A DNA stretch of 57,346 bases from Defluviicoccus sp. GTDB taxonomy: Bacteria > Pseudomonadota > Alphaproteobacteria > MPNO01. Under the pieces are notes generated by a model. The model was not told the DNA's origin, ran no database searches, and worked only from the letters and a program-made list of their open reading frames with translations. How positions within the stretch are numbered: the first letter of the stretch is position 1; the number at the start of each line of letters is the position of its first letter. The DNA is taken from the NCBI GenBank assembly GCA_022826125.1, contig JAJDVM010000222.1, positions 1 through 57,346 of the forward strand, written 5' to 3'. A program made the position numbers and the translations under genes. Positions 49,870 through 57,346 of the stretch are shown piece by piece.

Positions 49870-50649
49870 ATGACCGCCAAGCTCGTTTTTCCCGATGACG
49901 TGCGGCCCGATTTCGAGGGGTTCTCGGACGCCGCGTTCGGCTTTCTCAAGGGGCTTGCCCGCAACAACGAGCGGGGATGGTTCAACGAGAACCGGGAGAC
50001 CTACGAGACCGAGGTCCGGTTTCCGCTCGAATGTCTGGTCGCCGAGTTCCGCCCCGGCGGCGCGGGCAAGGGGCTGCCGGTGCGCGGCGATCCGACCAGG
50101 GCGATCTTCCGCATCTACCGCGACATCCGGTTCTCGAAGAACAAGCAGCCCTACAAGACCCATGCCGGAGCGGTCTTGTCGCGGACCGGTTCGCGCGGCG
50201 AGCCGGGCGTCGTCTACATTCACATCCAGCCCGGCAATTGCTTCGTCTCGGCCGGGTTCTGGCGCGTCGACCCGCCCACGCTGGCGGCATGGCGCCGGCG
50301 CATGGTCGAGGATCCGGAGGAGTGGCTCTCGATCGTCGAACCCTACGCCGACGGCGAGGATGCCGCCTACATGCGGACGATCTCCGCGCTCAAGACCATG
50401 CCGCGCGGCTTCAAGCAGGATGCCGACTCCCCGGTCGCCGAATGGGTCAGGTGGAAGTCTTTCCTGCTGACCCGGGCGGTCGACGACGCCGACGCGCAAT
50501 CCCGCAGTCTGGTGGAGATAATCCGCGAGCACGCCGTCAAGTCGGTCCCCCTGCTCGACTATGGCTGGGAACTCTCCGACATGCCGGCGGACGACGACCC
50601 GCGCCGTCACATGCGCGCCCCGCGTGCGAGGGCGGACGAGTGGGCCTAG
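49870..50649 (+). CDS. DUF2461 (TIGR02453) family protein
   Basis: A 259-residue protein with FSDAAFGFLKGLARNNERGWFNENRETYE, IFRIYRDIRFSKNKQPYKTHAGAVL and GVVYIHIQPGNCFVSAGFWRVDPPTLAAWR, the DUF2461 pattern. Function unknown. ATG 49870 is preferred; GTG 49861 would add three residues. It stands 36 bp after the ATPase gene and 10 bp before ubiD. Confidence 0.85.
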   Translation: MTAKLVFPDDVRPDFEGFSDAAFGFLKGLARNNERGWFNENRETYETEVRFPLECLVAEFRPGGAGKGLPVRGDPTRAIFRIYRDIRFSKNKQPYKTHAGAVLSRTGSRGEPGVVYIHIQPGNCFVSAGFWRVDPPTLAAWRRRMVEDPEEWLSIVEPYADGEDAAYMRTISALKTMPRGFKQDADSPVAEWVRWKSFLLTRAVDDADAQSRSLVEIIREHAVKSVPLLDYGWELSDMPADDDPRRHMRAPRARADEWA

Positions 50650-50659
50650 ACTGGGCCGC

Positions 50660-52087
50660 ATGAACGAACCCGCTCCCGACCTGCGGACGTTCCTCGCCGC
50701 GAATCCGGCGCTGGCGTTCCGGCCCGAGAGCCCGCTCTCCGTCGTCGAGGAGATCACGGCCGTCCTGCATGCGCTGGAGGCGGAAAAGCGCCAACCCGTC
50801 GTTCTGGTCGACGAACCGGTCCGGGAGGACGGCACGAAAAGCGACATGAAGGTGCTTTGCAACCTGACCGGAAGCCGGGAAATCTGCGCGGCGGCGCTCG
50901 GACTTGCCGATCATCGGGACAGCGCCCGCCACTTCGCCGACCTGACCGCGGCCGCGGTCGCGCCCGTCACCGTCGACCGCGCCGACGCGCCGGTCCAGGA
51001 GATCGTGGCGGAGGGCGACCAGGCCGATCTGGGGGCGCTGCCCGCGCTCAAGCAGCATGGCGGTGACGCGGGGCACTACATCACCGCGGGTCACGTGGTG
51101 ACCGCCGATCCCGAGACCGGGATCGACAACATGGCGGTTCAGCGCTGCTGGGTGCGCGAGGCGCGGCTGATGGGGATCTACCCCTATCTGACATCGCACA
51201 ACTGGCTCAACGTCGCGAAATACTGGGACCGGGGCGAGCCCTGCCCGGTGGCGATCTGGATCGGCCACCACCCGGCGCTGGCGATCGGCACCCAGGCCAA
51301 GTTCGCCTACCCCAGGAGCCATTGGGCGGCGGCGGGAGCGGCGCTCGGCGCCCCGGTGCGGCTGGTCCCCAGCATCACCCACGGCTCCCAGATCATGGTG
51401 CCGGCGGACGCCGAGATCGTCATCGAGGGCTTCATCCCGCCGCACAGGCTGGAAGCCGAGGGCCCGTTCGCCGAGTTCACCGGCTATCAGGGGCCGCAGG
51501 TTCCCAACCCGGTGGTCGAGGTGACCGCGATCACGCGCCGGGCGGACGCGATCTACCATGATTGCGGCGCCGGCCTCGCGGACCATTTGGTGCCCGACAA
51601 CATGGCGATGGAGGGCGCGATCTTCGCCATGTGCCGCAACGCCGCGCCGGCGCTCCGGCGGGTTCACGTGCCGATTTCCGGGCGGCGCTTCCACGCCTAC
51701 CTGCAATTCGAGAACCCGCGCCCCGGCGAGGTGCGGGACGCGCTGACCGCCGCGCTCTCCTATCGCCGGCTCAAGGCGGTCATGGCGTTCGACGAGGACA
51801 TCGACATCTTCGACGACTCCCAGGCGATGTGGGCGCTCGCCACAAGGCTGCAATGGGACCGGGACACGATCCGGATCGACCGGCTGTCGGAAGCCAATCT
51901 CGATCCCTCCACCCCGCCCGGGGCGAGCGCGACGACCAAGGTTGCCCTCGATGCGACCCTGCCGCCGCCGCGCCGCCCGGGCGCGCCCAAGCCGGTGCCC
52001 CGGGTCAACCGGGTGAACGAGGATGCGCTCGAAGTCGCCAGGGCGGCCGTGGAAGCCGCCGATCCGGCCGGCTGGCCGAAGGCCTGA
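50660..52087 (+). CDS. UbiD-family (prenyl-FMN) decarboxylase
   Basis: A 475-residue UbiD/Fdc1-type protein. The catalytic glutamate pair is in EGPFAEFTGY (Glu267 and Glu272, the same spacing as Fdc1 Glu277/Glu282). IYPYLTSHNWLNVAKYW, PVAIWIGHHPALAIGTQAKF and VPADAEIVIEGFIPPHR are family landmarks. It reversibly decarboxylates an aromatic or unsaturated acid using prenylated FMN, which needs a UbiX elsewhere. The TGA overlaps the ATG of a small zinc-ribbon gene. Confidence 0.9.
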   Translation: MNEPAPDLRTFLAANPALAFRPESPLSVVEEITAVLHALEAEKRQPVVLVDEPVREDGTKSDMKVLCNLTGSREICAAALGLADHRDSARHFADLTAAAVAPVTVDRADAPVQEIVAEGDQADLGALPALKQHGGDAGHYITAGHVVTADPETGIDNMAVQRCWVREARLMGIYPYLTSHNWLNVAKYWDRGEPCPVAIWIGHHPALAIGTQAKFAYPRSHWAAAGAALGAPVRLVPSITHGSQIMVPADAEIVIEGFIPPHRLEAEGPFAEFTGYQGPQVPNPVVEVTAITRRADAIYHDCGAGLADHLVPDNMAMEGAIFAMCRNAAPALRRVHVPISGRRFHAYLQFENPRPGEVRDALTAALSYRRLKAVMAFDEDIDIFDDSQAMWALATRLQWDRDTIRIDRLSEANLDPSTPPGASATTKVALDATLPPPRRPGAPKPVPRVNRVNEDALEVARAAVEAADPAGWPKA

Positions 52088-52254
52088 TGGTGGCCGAGAA
52101 GGAAGGGAGCGCCGTCTTCGTCCGCTGCCCGTCCTGCTCGGGATGGTTCAACGCGGCCGCGCCGCTGATTGACCGGGGCGACATTCCCCTGTACTGCCCC
52201 TCCTGCACCCGCCGCTTCCTTCCCCGAGAGGCGGCCGAGATCGACCGGCCGTAA
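52087..52254 (+). CDS. Small zinc-ribbon protein coupled to UbiD
   Basis: A 55-residue protein with Cys14-PS-Cys17 and Cys37-PS-Cys40, a simple zinc ribbon, and an acidic/basic tail. The ATG overlaps the ubiD stop by one base. In bacterial hydroxyarylic acid decarboxylases (BsdBCD/VdcBCD) a small zinc-binding D subunit accompanies the UbiD-like C subunit; this product could be an equivalent, although no sequence match is claimed. Its stop lies 5 bp before the MFS gene. Confidence 0.7.
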   Translation: MVAEKEGSAVFVRCPSCSGWFNAAAPLIDRGDIPLYCPSCTRRFLPREAAEIDRP

Positions 52255-52259
52255 TTCGT

Positions 52260-53483
52260 ATGCCGTCCAGTAACTGGCGCACCCCGTTCGTCATCCTGCT
52301 CTGCGGCACGACGGTCATGCTGATCGCCTTCGGGGTGCGCATGACCTACGGGCTGTGGATCGTTCCCGCGAGCACCGGGCTCGGCTGGGGCCTGGAGAGC
52401 TTGAGCTTCGCGCAAGCCGCGCAGGCGCTGGTGTGGGGATTCGCCGCGCCGGTGATGGGCATGATCGCCGACCGTCGGGGCACCGGGCGGGTGATCGCCG
52501 GCTGCGGCATTCTCTTCGCGCTCGGGTTTCTGGTCACCGCGAACGCGACGACCCGGATCGAGGCGTTTCTCGGGATCGGCGTGCTGACCGGGCTGGCGAT
52601 GGGTGGGCTCACAGCGTCCGTCATTCTGTCCGCGATCAGCAAGGTGGTGGAGGACGAGCGAAAGCGCGGTCTCTACGCCGGCATCGCGAGCGCCGGGGGA
52701 TCGTCGGGCCAGGTGGTGCTGGTGCCCGTCGTCCAGTCCGTGCTGGATGCGACCGACTGGATGACGACCCTCTTCGTTCTTGCGGCGGTTACCGCGGTGA
52801 TTATCCCGTTCGCCTACACGATGGTTTCACGGCGCGAGCATCTTGCCGTCTCGGGCGGGCAGCAGTCGCTCGGCGACGCGGTCGGGGAGGCGTTCCGGCA
52901 TCGCGGATTTATTCTTCTTACCGCCGGCTACTTCGTTTGCGGATTCCAGACCCTGTTCATGGTGACCCATTTCCCGCCGATGCTGGAAGCCTACGACGTG
53001 TCGCGCGAAATGGGGGCGTGGGCGATCGCGCTGATCGGCCTGTTCAACATCCTCGGCTGCATAATCTTCGGGGCGGCCGGCGGGCGCTGGCGCAAGAAGA
53101 ACCTGCTCGCCTGGATCTATATCTTGCGCGCGGTGGCGATGACGGCGTTCATCATGTTGCCCGTGACCGACATGAGCATCGTCGTCTTCTCCTCGGTGAT
53201 GGGCATATTGTGGCTCGGGGTGGTGCCCTTGACCGGCGGGGTCGTCGCCCAGATCTTCGGCGTCCGCTACATGGCGACGCTGTTCGGTTTCGCCTTCGTA
53301 TCGCACCAGCTCGGCGGGTTTATCGGCATCTGGGCCGCCGGCTGGCTGTTCGACATGTTCGGGAACTACCTGATCGTCTGGTGGGCGTCGGTCGCGCTCG
53401 GCGTGGTCGCCGCCGCCTTCAACCTCCCGATCGACGACCGGCCGGTCGAGCGCCGTCCCCTGGCGACCGGCGGCGCCGCGTGA
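52260..53483 (+). CDS. Major facilitator superfamily transporter
   Basis: A 407-residue 12-helix carrier with the MFS loop motif GMIADRRGTGRVIAGCG between helices 2 and 3 and GFAFVSHQLGGFIGIWAAGWLFD in the second half (oxalate/monocarboxylate-like). It likely imports the organic acid used by UbiD, or exports a product. It is 5 bp downstream of the zinc-ribbon gene and convergent with hutI after 3 bp. Confidence 0.88.
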   Translation: MPSSNWRTPFVILLCGTTVMLIAFGVRMTYGLWIVPASTGLGWGLESLSFAQAAQALVWGFAAPVMGMIADRRGTGRVIAGCGILFALGFLVTANATTRIEAFLGIGVLTGLAMGGLTASVILSAISKVVEDERKRGLYAGIASAGGSSGQVVLVPVVQSVLDATDWMTTLFVLAAVTAVIIPFAYTMVSRREHLAVSGGQQSLGDAVGEAFRHRGFILLTAGYFVCGFQTLFMVTHFPPMLEAYDVSREMGAWAIALIGLFNILGCIIFGAAGGRWRKKNLLAWIYILRAVAMTAFIMLPVTDMSIVVFSSVMGILWLGVVPLTGGVVAQIFGVRYMATLFGFAFVSHQLGGFIGIWAAGWLFDMFGNYLIVWWASVALGVVAAAFNLPIDDRPVERRPLATGGAA

Positions 53484-53486
53484 CCG

Positions 53487-54737
53487 TTAGTCGCTGTCGG
53501 GTTCGCCCCCGCGTACCCGGCCGGCGCAGGGGTTGACGCCGAACCAGTAGCAGAGCTCCGCCGGCTGGCCGATGTCCCAGAGCGCCAGATCGGCCCGCTT
53601 GCCGACCTCGAGCGTGCCGCGGTCCTCGCCGAGACCGAGCGCCTGCGCCGCCACCCGGGTCACGGATGCCAGCGCCTCCTCCGGTGTCAGCCGGAACAGG
53701 GTGCAGGCCATGTTGAGCATCAGCACCAGAGACAGGGTGGGCGACGAGCCCGGGTTGAAATCGGTCGCGATGGCGATGCCGACACCCGCCGCCCGCATCG
53801 CCTCGACCGGCGGCAGCTTCGTCTCGCGCAGCGTGTAGAACGCGCCCGGAAGCAGCACGGCGATGGTGCCCGCCTCGGCGAGCGCCCGGATGCCGTCCTC
53901 GGAGGTGTATTCGAGATGGTCGGCCGAGAGCGCGTCGTAGCGCGCGGCGAGCGCCGCCCCGCCGAGATCCGAGAGCTGATCCGCGTGGAGCTTGACCGGC
54001 AAACCGTGCGACCGGGCGGACGAGAAGACGCGGTCGGTTTCCTCCGGGGTGAAGCCGATCCCCTCGCAGAACGCGTCCACGGCATCCGCGAAGCCCGATT
54101 CCGCGACCGCCGGCATCATTTCGTCGACCACGAGGTCGATGTAGGCATTTTGCCGGCCGGCATATTCGGGAGGAAGCGCGTGCGCGCCGAGAAATGTCGT
54201 CTGGATGTCGACCGGCATTTCTTCGCCGAGCTTCCGGGCGACCCGGAGCTGCTTGATTTCCGTGTCGGTGTCGAGACCGTAGCCCGACTTGACCTCGACC
54301 GTGGTGACGCCTTCGCCGATCAGGTGGCGGAGTCGCGGCACGGCGGCTTCGTGCAGGGTGTCGTCGTCGGCCTCTCGGGTGGCGCGCATGGTCGAGACGA
54401 TGCCGCCGCCGGCCCGCGCGACCTCCTCGTAGCTCGCGCCGTTGAGCCGCATCTCGAACTCGCCCGCGCGGCTGCCGCCGAAGACGAGATGGGTGTGGCA
54501 GTCGATCAGGCCGGGCGTGATCCAGCGCCCGCCCGCGTCGTGCACCGTGCCCGCGAGCGTGTGCGGGTCGCCCGGAAGGTCCGCCGCCTCGCCGAGCCAT
54601 GCGATGCGCCCGTTCTCGACCGCGATGGCGGCATTGCGGATCGCGCCGTAGGGCTCCCCGTCCGGCACCATCGTCGCCAGGTCGGCGCCGACCCAGAGCC
54701 TGTCCCACTTGCCGCCGTTCGCCCGCTCGCGCGCCAT
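53487..54737 (-). CDS. hutI: Imidazolonepropionase
   Basis: A 416-residue amidohydrolase: metal motif [47 protein letters not shown] and [10 protein letters not shown], all typical of HutI. It opens imidazolonepropionate to N-formimino-L-glutamate in histidine breakdown. ATG 54735-54737 is chosen because a GGGGAGGG ribosome site sits 4 nt upstream; an ATG at 54788 would give a non-homologous extension. Confidence 0.94.
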   Translation of the reverse strand: MARERANGGKWDRLWVGADLATMVPDGEPYGAIRNAAIAVENGRIAWLGEAADLPGDPHTLAGTVHDAGGRWITPGLIDCHTHLVFGGSRAGEFEMRLNGASYEEVARAGGGIVSTMRATREADDDTLHEAAVPRLRHLIGEGVTTVEVKSGYGLDTDTEIKQLRVARKLGEEMPVDIQTTFLGAHALPPEYAGRQNAYIDLVVDEMMPAVAESGFADAVDAFCEGIGFTPEETDRVFSSARSHGLPVKLHADQLSDLGGAALAARYDALSADHLEYTSEDGIRALAEAGTIAVLLPGAFYTLRETKLPPVEAMRAAGVGIAIATDFNPGSSPTLSLVLMLNMACTLFRLTPEEALASVTRVAAQALGLGEDRGTLEVGKRADLALWDIGQPAELCYWFGVNPCAGRVRGGEPDSD

Positions 54738-54753
54738 GATGCCCTCCCCGGTC

Positions 54754-54782
54754 CGCGCGCCGAGCTTAGCACGCGGCGCGCG
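54754..54782. promoter_or_regulatory. 9-bp inverted repeat between divergent hutI and hutG
   Basis: Perfect arms CGCGCGCCG (54754-54762) and CGGCGCGCG (54774-54782) with an 11-nt spacer lie in the 110-bp divergent region. The sequence does not resemble the known HutC operator, and the arms are low-complexity CG, so an mRNA hairpin is equally possible. Confidence 0.4.
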
Positions 54783-54847
54783 TTCCACGGCCCCGCGATA
54801 TGCTCTACGCTCCAGCGCATGGCCGCCCCGGAGACCGCATCCAGGAC

Positions 54848-55654
54848 ATGACAGACGACGACATCTACGACTTCACGCCGGGCTCGGCGCCGCTTCTGGT
54901 CAGCATTCCGCATGACGGGCGTTCGATCCCCGACGACGTCGCGGAACGGATGACCGGCGAGGCGCTTCGCATCCCGGACACGGACTGGCATGTCGGGCGG
55001 CTCTACGACTTCGCCCGGGAGCTCGGCGCGGGCGTGCTGGCGGCGCGCCATTCGCGCTATGTCGTCGATCTCAACCGCGATCCCGAGGGCGCGGCGCTCT
55101 ACCCAGGGGCCGACAACACCGAGATCGTGCCTCTGCTCACCTTCGATCGCGAACCCATCTACCGCGACGGAGCGGTGCCGGACGAGGCGGAGATCGAGGG
55201 GCGGGTCGCGCGCTTCTGGCGACCCTATCACGACCGCTTGGCCGCCGAGATCGGCGCGCTTCGCGAACGCCACGGCGTCGCGATCCTGTTCGACGCGCAT
55301 TCGATCCGAAGCGTCGTGCCGCGCTTTTTCGAAGGAACCCTGCCCGACTTCAATTTCGGCACCGCGCGCGGGGCGAGCGCCGATGCCGCGCTGGCTCGAT
55401 CCGCGTTCCGACCGCTCGACTCCGCCGAGGGCTACACTGCGGTCGACAACGGACGGTTCACCGGCGGCTACATCACCCGCACGTACGGTTCCCCGGCGGA
55501 CGGGGTCCACGCGATCCAGCTCGAACTGTCGCAGCGCACCTACATGGACGAGTCCCACCCGTTCGGCTACCGGCCCGATCTCGCCGATCGGGTGAAGCCG
55601 GTGCTGCGCGGGATGCTGGCCGCCATGGTCGACTGGACGCGGTCGCGCCGATGA
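54848..55654 (+). CDS. hutG: N-formylglutamate deformylase
   Basis: A 268-residue N-formylglutamate amidohydrolase: [67 protein letters not shown] and [15 protein letters not shown]. It releases formate and glutamate from N-formylglutamate. The ATG 54848 starts directly on the conserved N-terminus. Its TGA overlaps the hutF ATG by 4 nt. Confidence 0.93.
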   Translation: MTDDDIYDFTPGSAPLLVSIPHDGRSIPDDVAERMTGEALRIPDTDWHVGRLYDFARELGAGVLAARHSRYVVDLNRDPEGAALYPGADNTEIVPLLTFDREPIYRDGAVPDEAEIEGRVARFWRPYHDRLAAEIGALRERHGVAILFDAHSIRSVVPRFFEGTLPDFNFGTARGASADAALARSAFRPLDSAEGYTAVDNGRFTGGYITRTYGSPADGVHAIQLELSQRTYMDESHPFGYRPDLADRVKPVLRGMLAAMVDWTRSRR

Positions 55655-57012
55655 CCGCCTATGCGTTCGACCGCGTGCTGACCCCGGAAGGCTGGCTCGC
55701 CCCCGGGACCGTCGAGGTCGGCGCGGACGGGCGGATCGCCGGGGTCGAGGCGGGCGAGGAGGGCGAGCGCGTCGGCGGAATCGCGCTGCCTGGCATGCCG
55801 AACCTCCACAGCCACGCCTTCCAGCGCGCGATGGCCGGGCTCACCGAGCGCGCCGGTCCCGGCGAGGACAGCTTCTGGACCTGGCGCGAGGTGATGTACG
55901 GCTTCGTCGACCGGCTCGGCCCCGACGCCGCCGAGGCGATCTCCGCCCAGCTCTATTGCGAGATGCTGAAAGCGGGTTACACCGCCGTCGCCGAGTTCCA
56001 CTATCTGCACCACGCGCCGGACGGCAGCTCCTACGGCGACCTCGCCGAGATGGCGGAACGGGTGACGGCGGCGGCCGGACGCACCGGCATCGCGCTCACC
56101 CTCCTGCCGGTGCTCTACAACGCGGGCGGGTTCGGCGGCGCGCCCATGGGCGGCGCTCAGCGCCGTTTCGCGAACGACGCCGACCGGCTGCTCAGGATCG
56201 TCGAGACGATGCGGCAACGCCGCGGCGCGGACCCGGGCTTCCGCGTCGGGCTCGCGCCGCACAGCCTGCGGGCGGTCGGGCCGGAATGCCTTGCCGACGC
56301 CGTCGCGGGGCTCGATGCGATGGACCGGGACGCGCCCATCCACATCCACATCGCCGAACAGACCAAAGAGGTGGAGGACTGCGTCGCCTGGTCGGGCGGG
56401 CGCCCCGTGGAACGGTTGCTGGAGACGCAGGATGTGGGCCCTCGCTGGTGCCTCGTCCATGCGACGCACATGACGCCCGACGAGACCCGCGCGCTCGCCG
56501 CGACCGGCGCGGTCGCCGGGCTCTGCCCGACCACGGAGGCCAATCTCGGCGACGGGCTGTTCCCGCTTGAGGCGTATCTGGAGGCGGGCGGGCGGCTCGG
56601 CATCGGGTCGGACAGCCACGTGTCGGTCAGCCCGGTCGAGGAGCTGCGCTGGCTCGAATACGGCCAGCGCCTCAAGTCCCGCCGGCGCAACATCGCCGCC
56701 CCTCCGGAGGCCTCCACCGGCGCCAGGCTTCATGCCGCGGCGCTCGAGGGCGGAGCCGGGGCGACGGCAAGGGAGACTGGCGCGCTGGAGGCGGGACGGG
56801 CGGCCGACATCGTCACCCTCGACGCCGCCCACCCGCTGCTTGCCGGCAAAACGGACGACGCGATCCTCGACGCCTGGGTCTTCGCCGGCAACGCGAACCT
56901 CGTCCGCGACGTCATGGTCGGCGGACGCTGGGTCGTCCGAAACGGCCGCCATCCGGAGGAAGAGGCCATCGGACGGGAGTTCGTGCGGACGATGGAGCGG
57001 CTGGCGGGGTGA
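55651..57012 (+). CDS. hutF: Formimidoylglutamate deiminase
   Basis: A 453-residue amidohydrolase: LPGMPNLHSHAFQRAMAGLTE, EFHYLHHAPDGSSY, IHIHIAEQTKEVEDC, WCLVHATHMTPDE, GLCPTTEANLGDGLFP and GIGSDSHVSVSPVEELRWLEYGQRL. It converts N-formimino-L-glutamate to N-formyl-L-glutamate and ammonia, so HutI-HutF-HutG form a complete lower histidine pathway of the two-step type. HutH and HutU are not in the window. Confidence 0.95.
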   Translation: MTAYAFDRVLTPEGWLAPGTVEVGADGRIAGVEAGEEGERVGGIALPGMPNLHSHAFQRAMAGLTERAGPGEDSFWTWREVMYGFVDRLGPDAAEAISAQLYCEMLKAGYTAVAEFHYLHHAPDGSSYGDLAEMAERVTAAAGRTGIALTLLPVLYNAGGFGGAPMGGAQRRFANDADRLLRIVETMRQRRGADPGFRVGLAPHSLRAVGPECLADAVAGLDAMDRDAPIHIHIAEQTKEVEDCVAWSGGRPVERLLETQDVGPRWCLVHATHMTPDETRALAATGAVAGLCPTTEANLGDGLFPLEAYLEAGGRLGIGSDSHVSVSPVEELRWLEYGQRLKSRRRNIAAPPEASTGARLHAAALEGGAGATARETGALEAGRAADIVTLDAAHPLLAGKTDDAILDAWVFAGNANLVRDVMVGGRWVVRNGRHPEEEAIGREFVRTMERLAG

Positions 57013-57032
57013 AATTCGGAAGAGAGATAGCT

Positions 57033-57061
57033 TTTCTACCGTCGAATCAATATGGTATCAT
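57033..57061 (+). promoter_or_regulatory. Promoter candidate for the DUF488 gene
   Basis: TTTCTA (57033-57038), 17-bp spacer, TATCAT (57056-57061), within an AT-rich 77-bp gap (45% GC in 57001-57060). Confidence 0.35.
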
Positions 57062-57089
57062 CAATGTTTGAAGCAATGGGGAAGGAATT

Positions 57090-57346
57090 GTGAGCATCAT
57101 TCATACGATAGGCTATGAAGGTTCGACCATTGAGGACTTCGTCGCGACCTTAGCGTCGGTGGATGTTCAGGTGCTCATCGATGTTCGGGATGTACCTGTG
57201 TCTCGGAAGCCCGGTTTTTCGAAAAAAGCGCTGACCGCGACGCTGGAAGATGTCGGAATCCGGTACATCCATCTTCGTGATTTGGGAAATCCGAAATCTG
57301 GTCGCCAAGCCGCGCGACGCGGGGATGCGGAGGCTTTCGAGAATAT
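57090..57346 (+). CDS. DUF488 family protein, partial at the right edge (GTG start)
   Basis: 85 complete codons are visible: the conserved start SIIHTIGYEGSTIEDFVATL, VLIDVRDVPVSRKPGFSKKAL and YIHLRDLGNPKS, the DUF488 pattern. GTG 57090 follows GGGGAAGG. The coding sequence is poorer in GC than the rest of the window (about 57% in 57121-57180), and codon choice is less GC-biased, hinting at a transferred segment beginning after hutF. Function of DUF488 is unknown; members often sit in mobile regions. Confidence 0.82.
   Translation, partial: MSIIHTIGYEGSTIEDFVATLASVDVQVLIDVRDVPVSRKPGFSKKALTATLEDVGIRYIHLRDLGNPKSGRQAARRGDAEAFEN

Noticed and set aside
51562-52086. Frame extending the small zinc-ribbon protein upstream
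   Set aside because: It lies out of frame inside ubiD; the ATG overlapping the ubiD stop is the sensible start.
1-57346. tRNA, rRNA, CRISPR arrays and prophage genes
   Set aside because: None recognised on either strand; no spaced repeat array or tRNA-like cloverleaf stood out by eye.

Overview
The window is a high-GC, densely packed bacterial chromosome segment. Several conserved neighbourhoods point to an alphaproteobacterium, probably a Rhodospirillales-like lineage: argH-lptM-lysA next to a TIGR02302/DUF4175 gene, ftsE-ftsX divergent from an MJ0042/DUF3426 zinc-ribbon gene, and a HIG1-type twin-TM protein beside etfBA. No rRNA, tRNA, CRISPR, transposase or phage gene was recognised, and no stretch over about 300 bases lacks a gene. 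Layout, left to right: (1) 1-2916, minus strand: an aromatic ring-hydroxylating dioxygenase (alpha, beta), an SDR dehydrogenase and the start of a TPP enzyme. (2) 3028-9190: a SulP-STAS-cNMP-like transporter convergent with a multi-PAS histidine kinase and two stand-alone receiver proteins; the block is bracketed by two copies of a 33-bp direct repeat (30/33 identical). (3) 9229-11902: a gentisate-dioxygenase-like cupin, a PPOX-fold protein and a group D flavin monooxygenase. (4) 11971-17103: pobA and a second TPP enzyme, divergent across a 9-bp inverted repeat from a MetE-C-like methyltransferase and an LVIVD propeller protein. (5) 17245-22092: an RND efflux pair whose periplasmic adaptor carries a duplicated EF-hand module (four loops), the most unusual object in the window. 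(6) 22173-24140: an ACMSD-type amidohydrolase and a VapBC module with a visible promoter/operator. (7) 24222-34823: housekeeping genes (ftsEX-ydcF-plsC-hydrolase; DUF3426-hpt; argH-lptM-lysA-TIGR02302). (8) 34788-39520: a TlpA-like thioredoxin, ligAB, hbd, etfBA and a HIG1 protein. (9) 39594-45276: a Tnr3-type Nudix protein and leucine catabolism genes (ivd, mccB, mccA). (10) 45284-48995: PDC lactonase and oxalomesaconate tautomerase, a TAXI binding protein, and higA with a degraded higB. (11) 49054-53483: an MlaF-like ATPase, DUF2461, UbiD plus a coupled zinc ribbon, and an MFS carrier. (12) 53487-57012: hutI, hutG and hutF. (13) 57090-end: a partial DUF488 gene in AT-richer sequence. Functionally the window looks like a catabolic region. 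4-Hydroxybenzoate is converted by PobA to protocatechuate, then by LigAB 4,5-cleavage; LigI and the tautomerase act further down. The LigC, LigJ and LigK steps are not here. Leucine, histidine and acyl-CoA/ETF oxidation genes add to this. All functions are read from sequence motifs and family knowledge; no searches were run.
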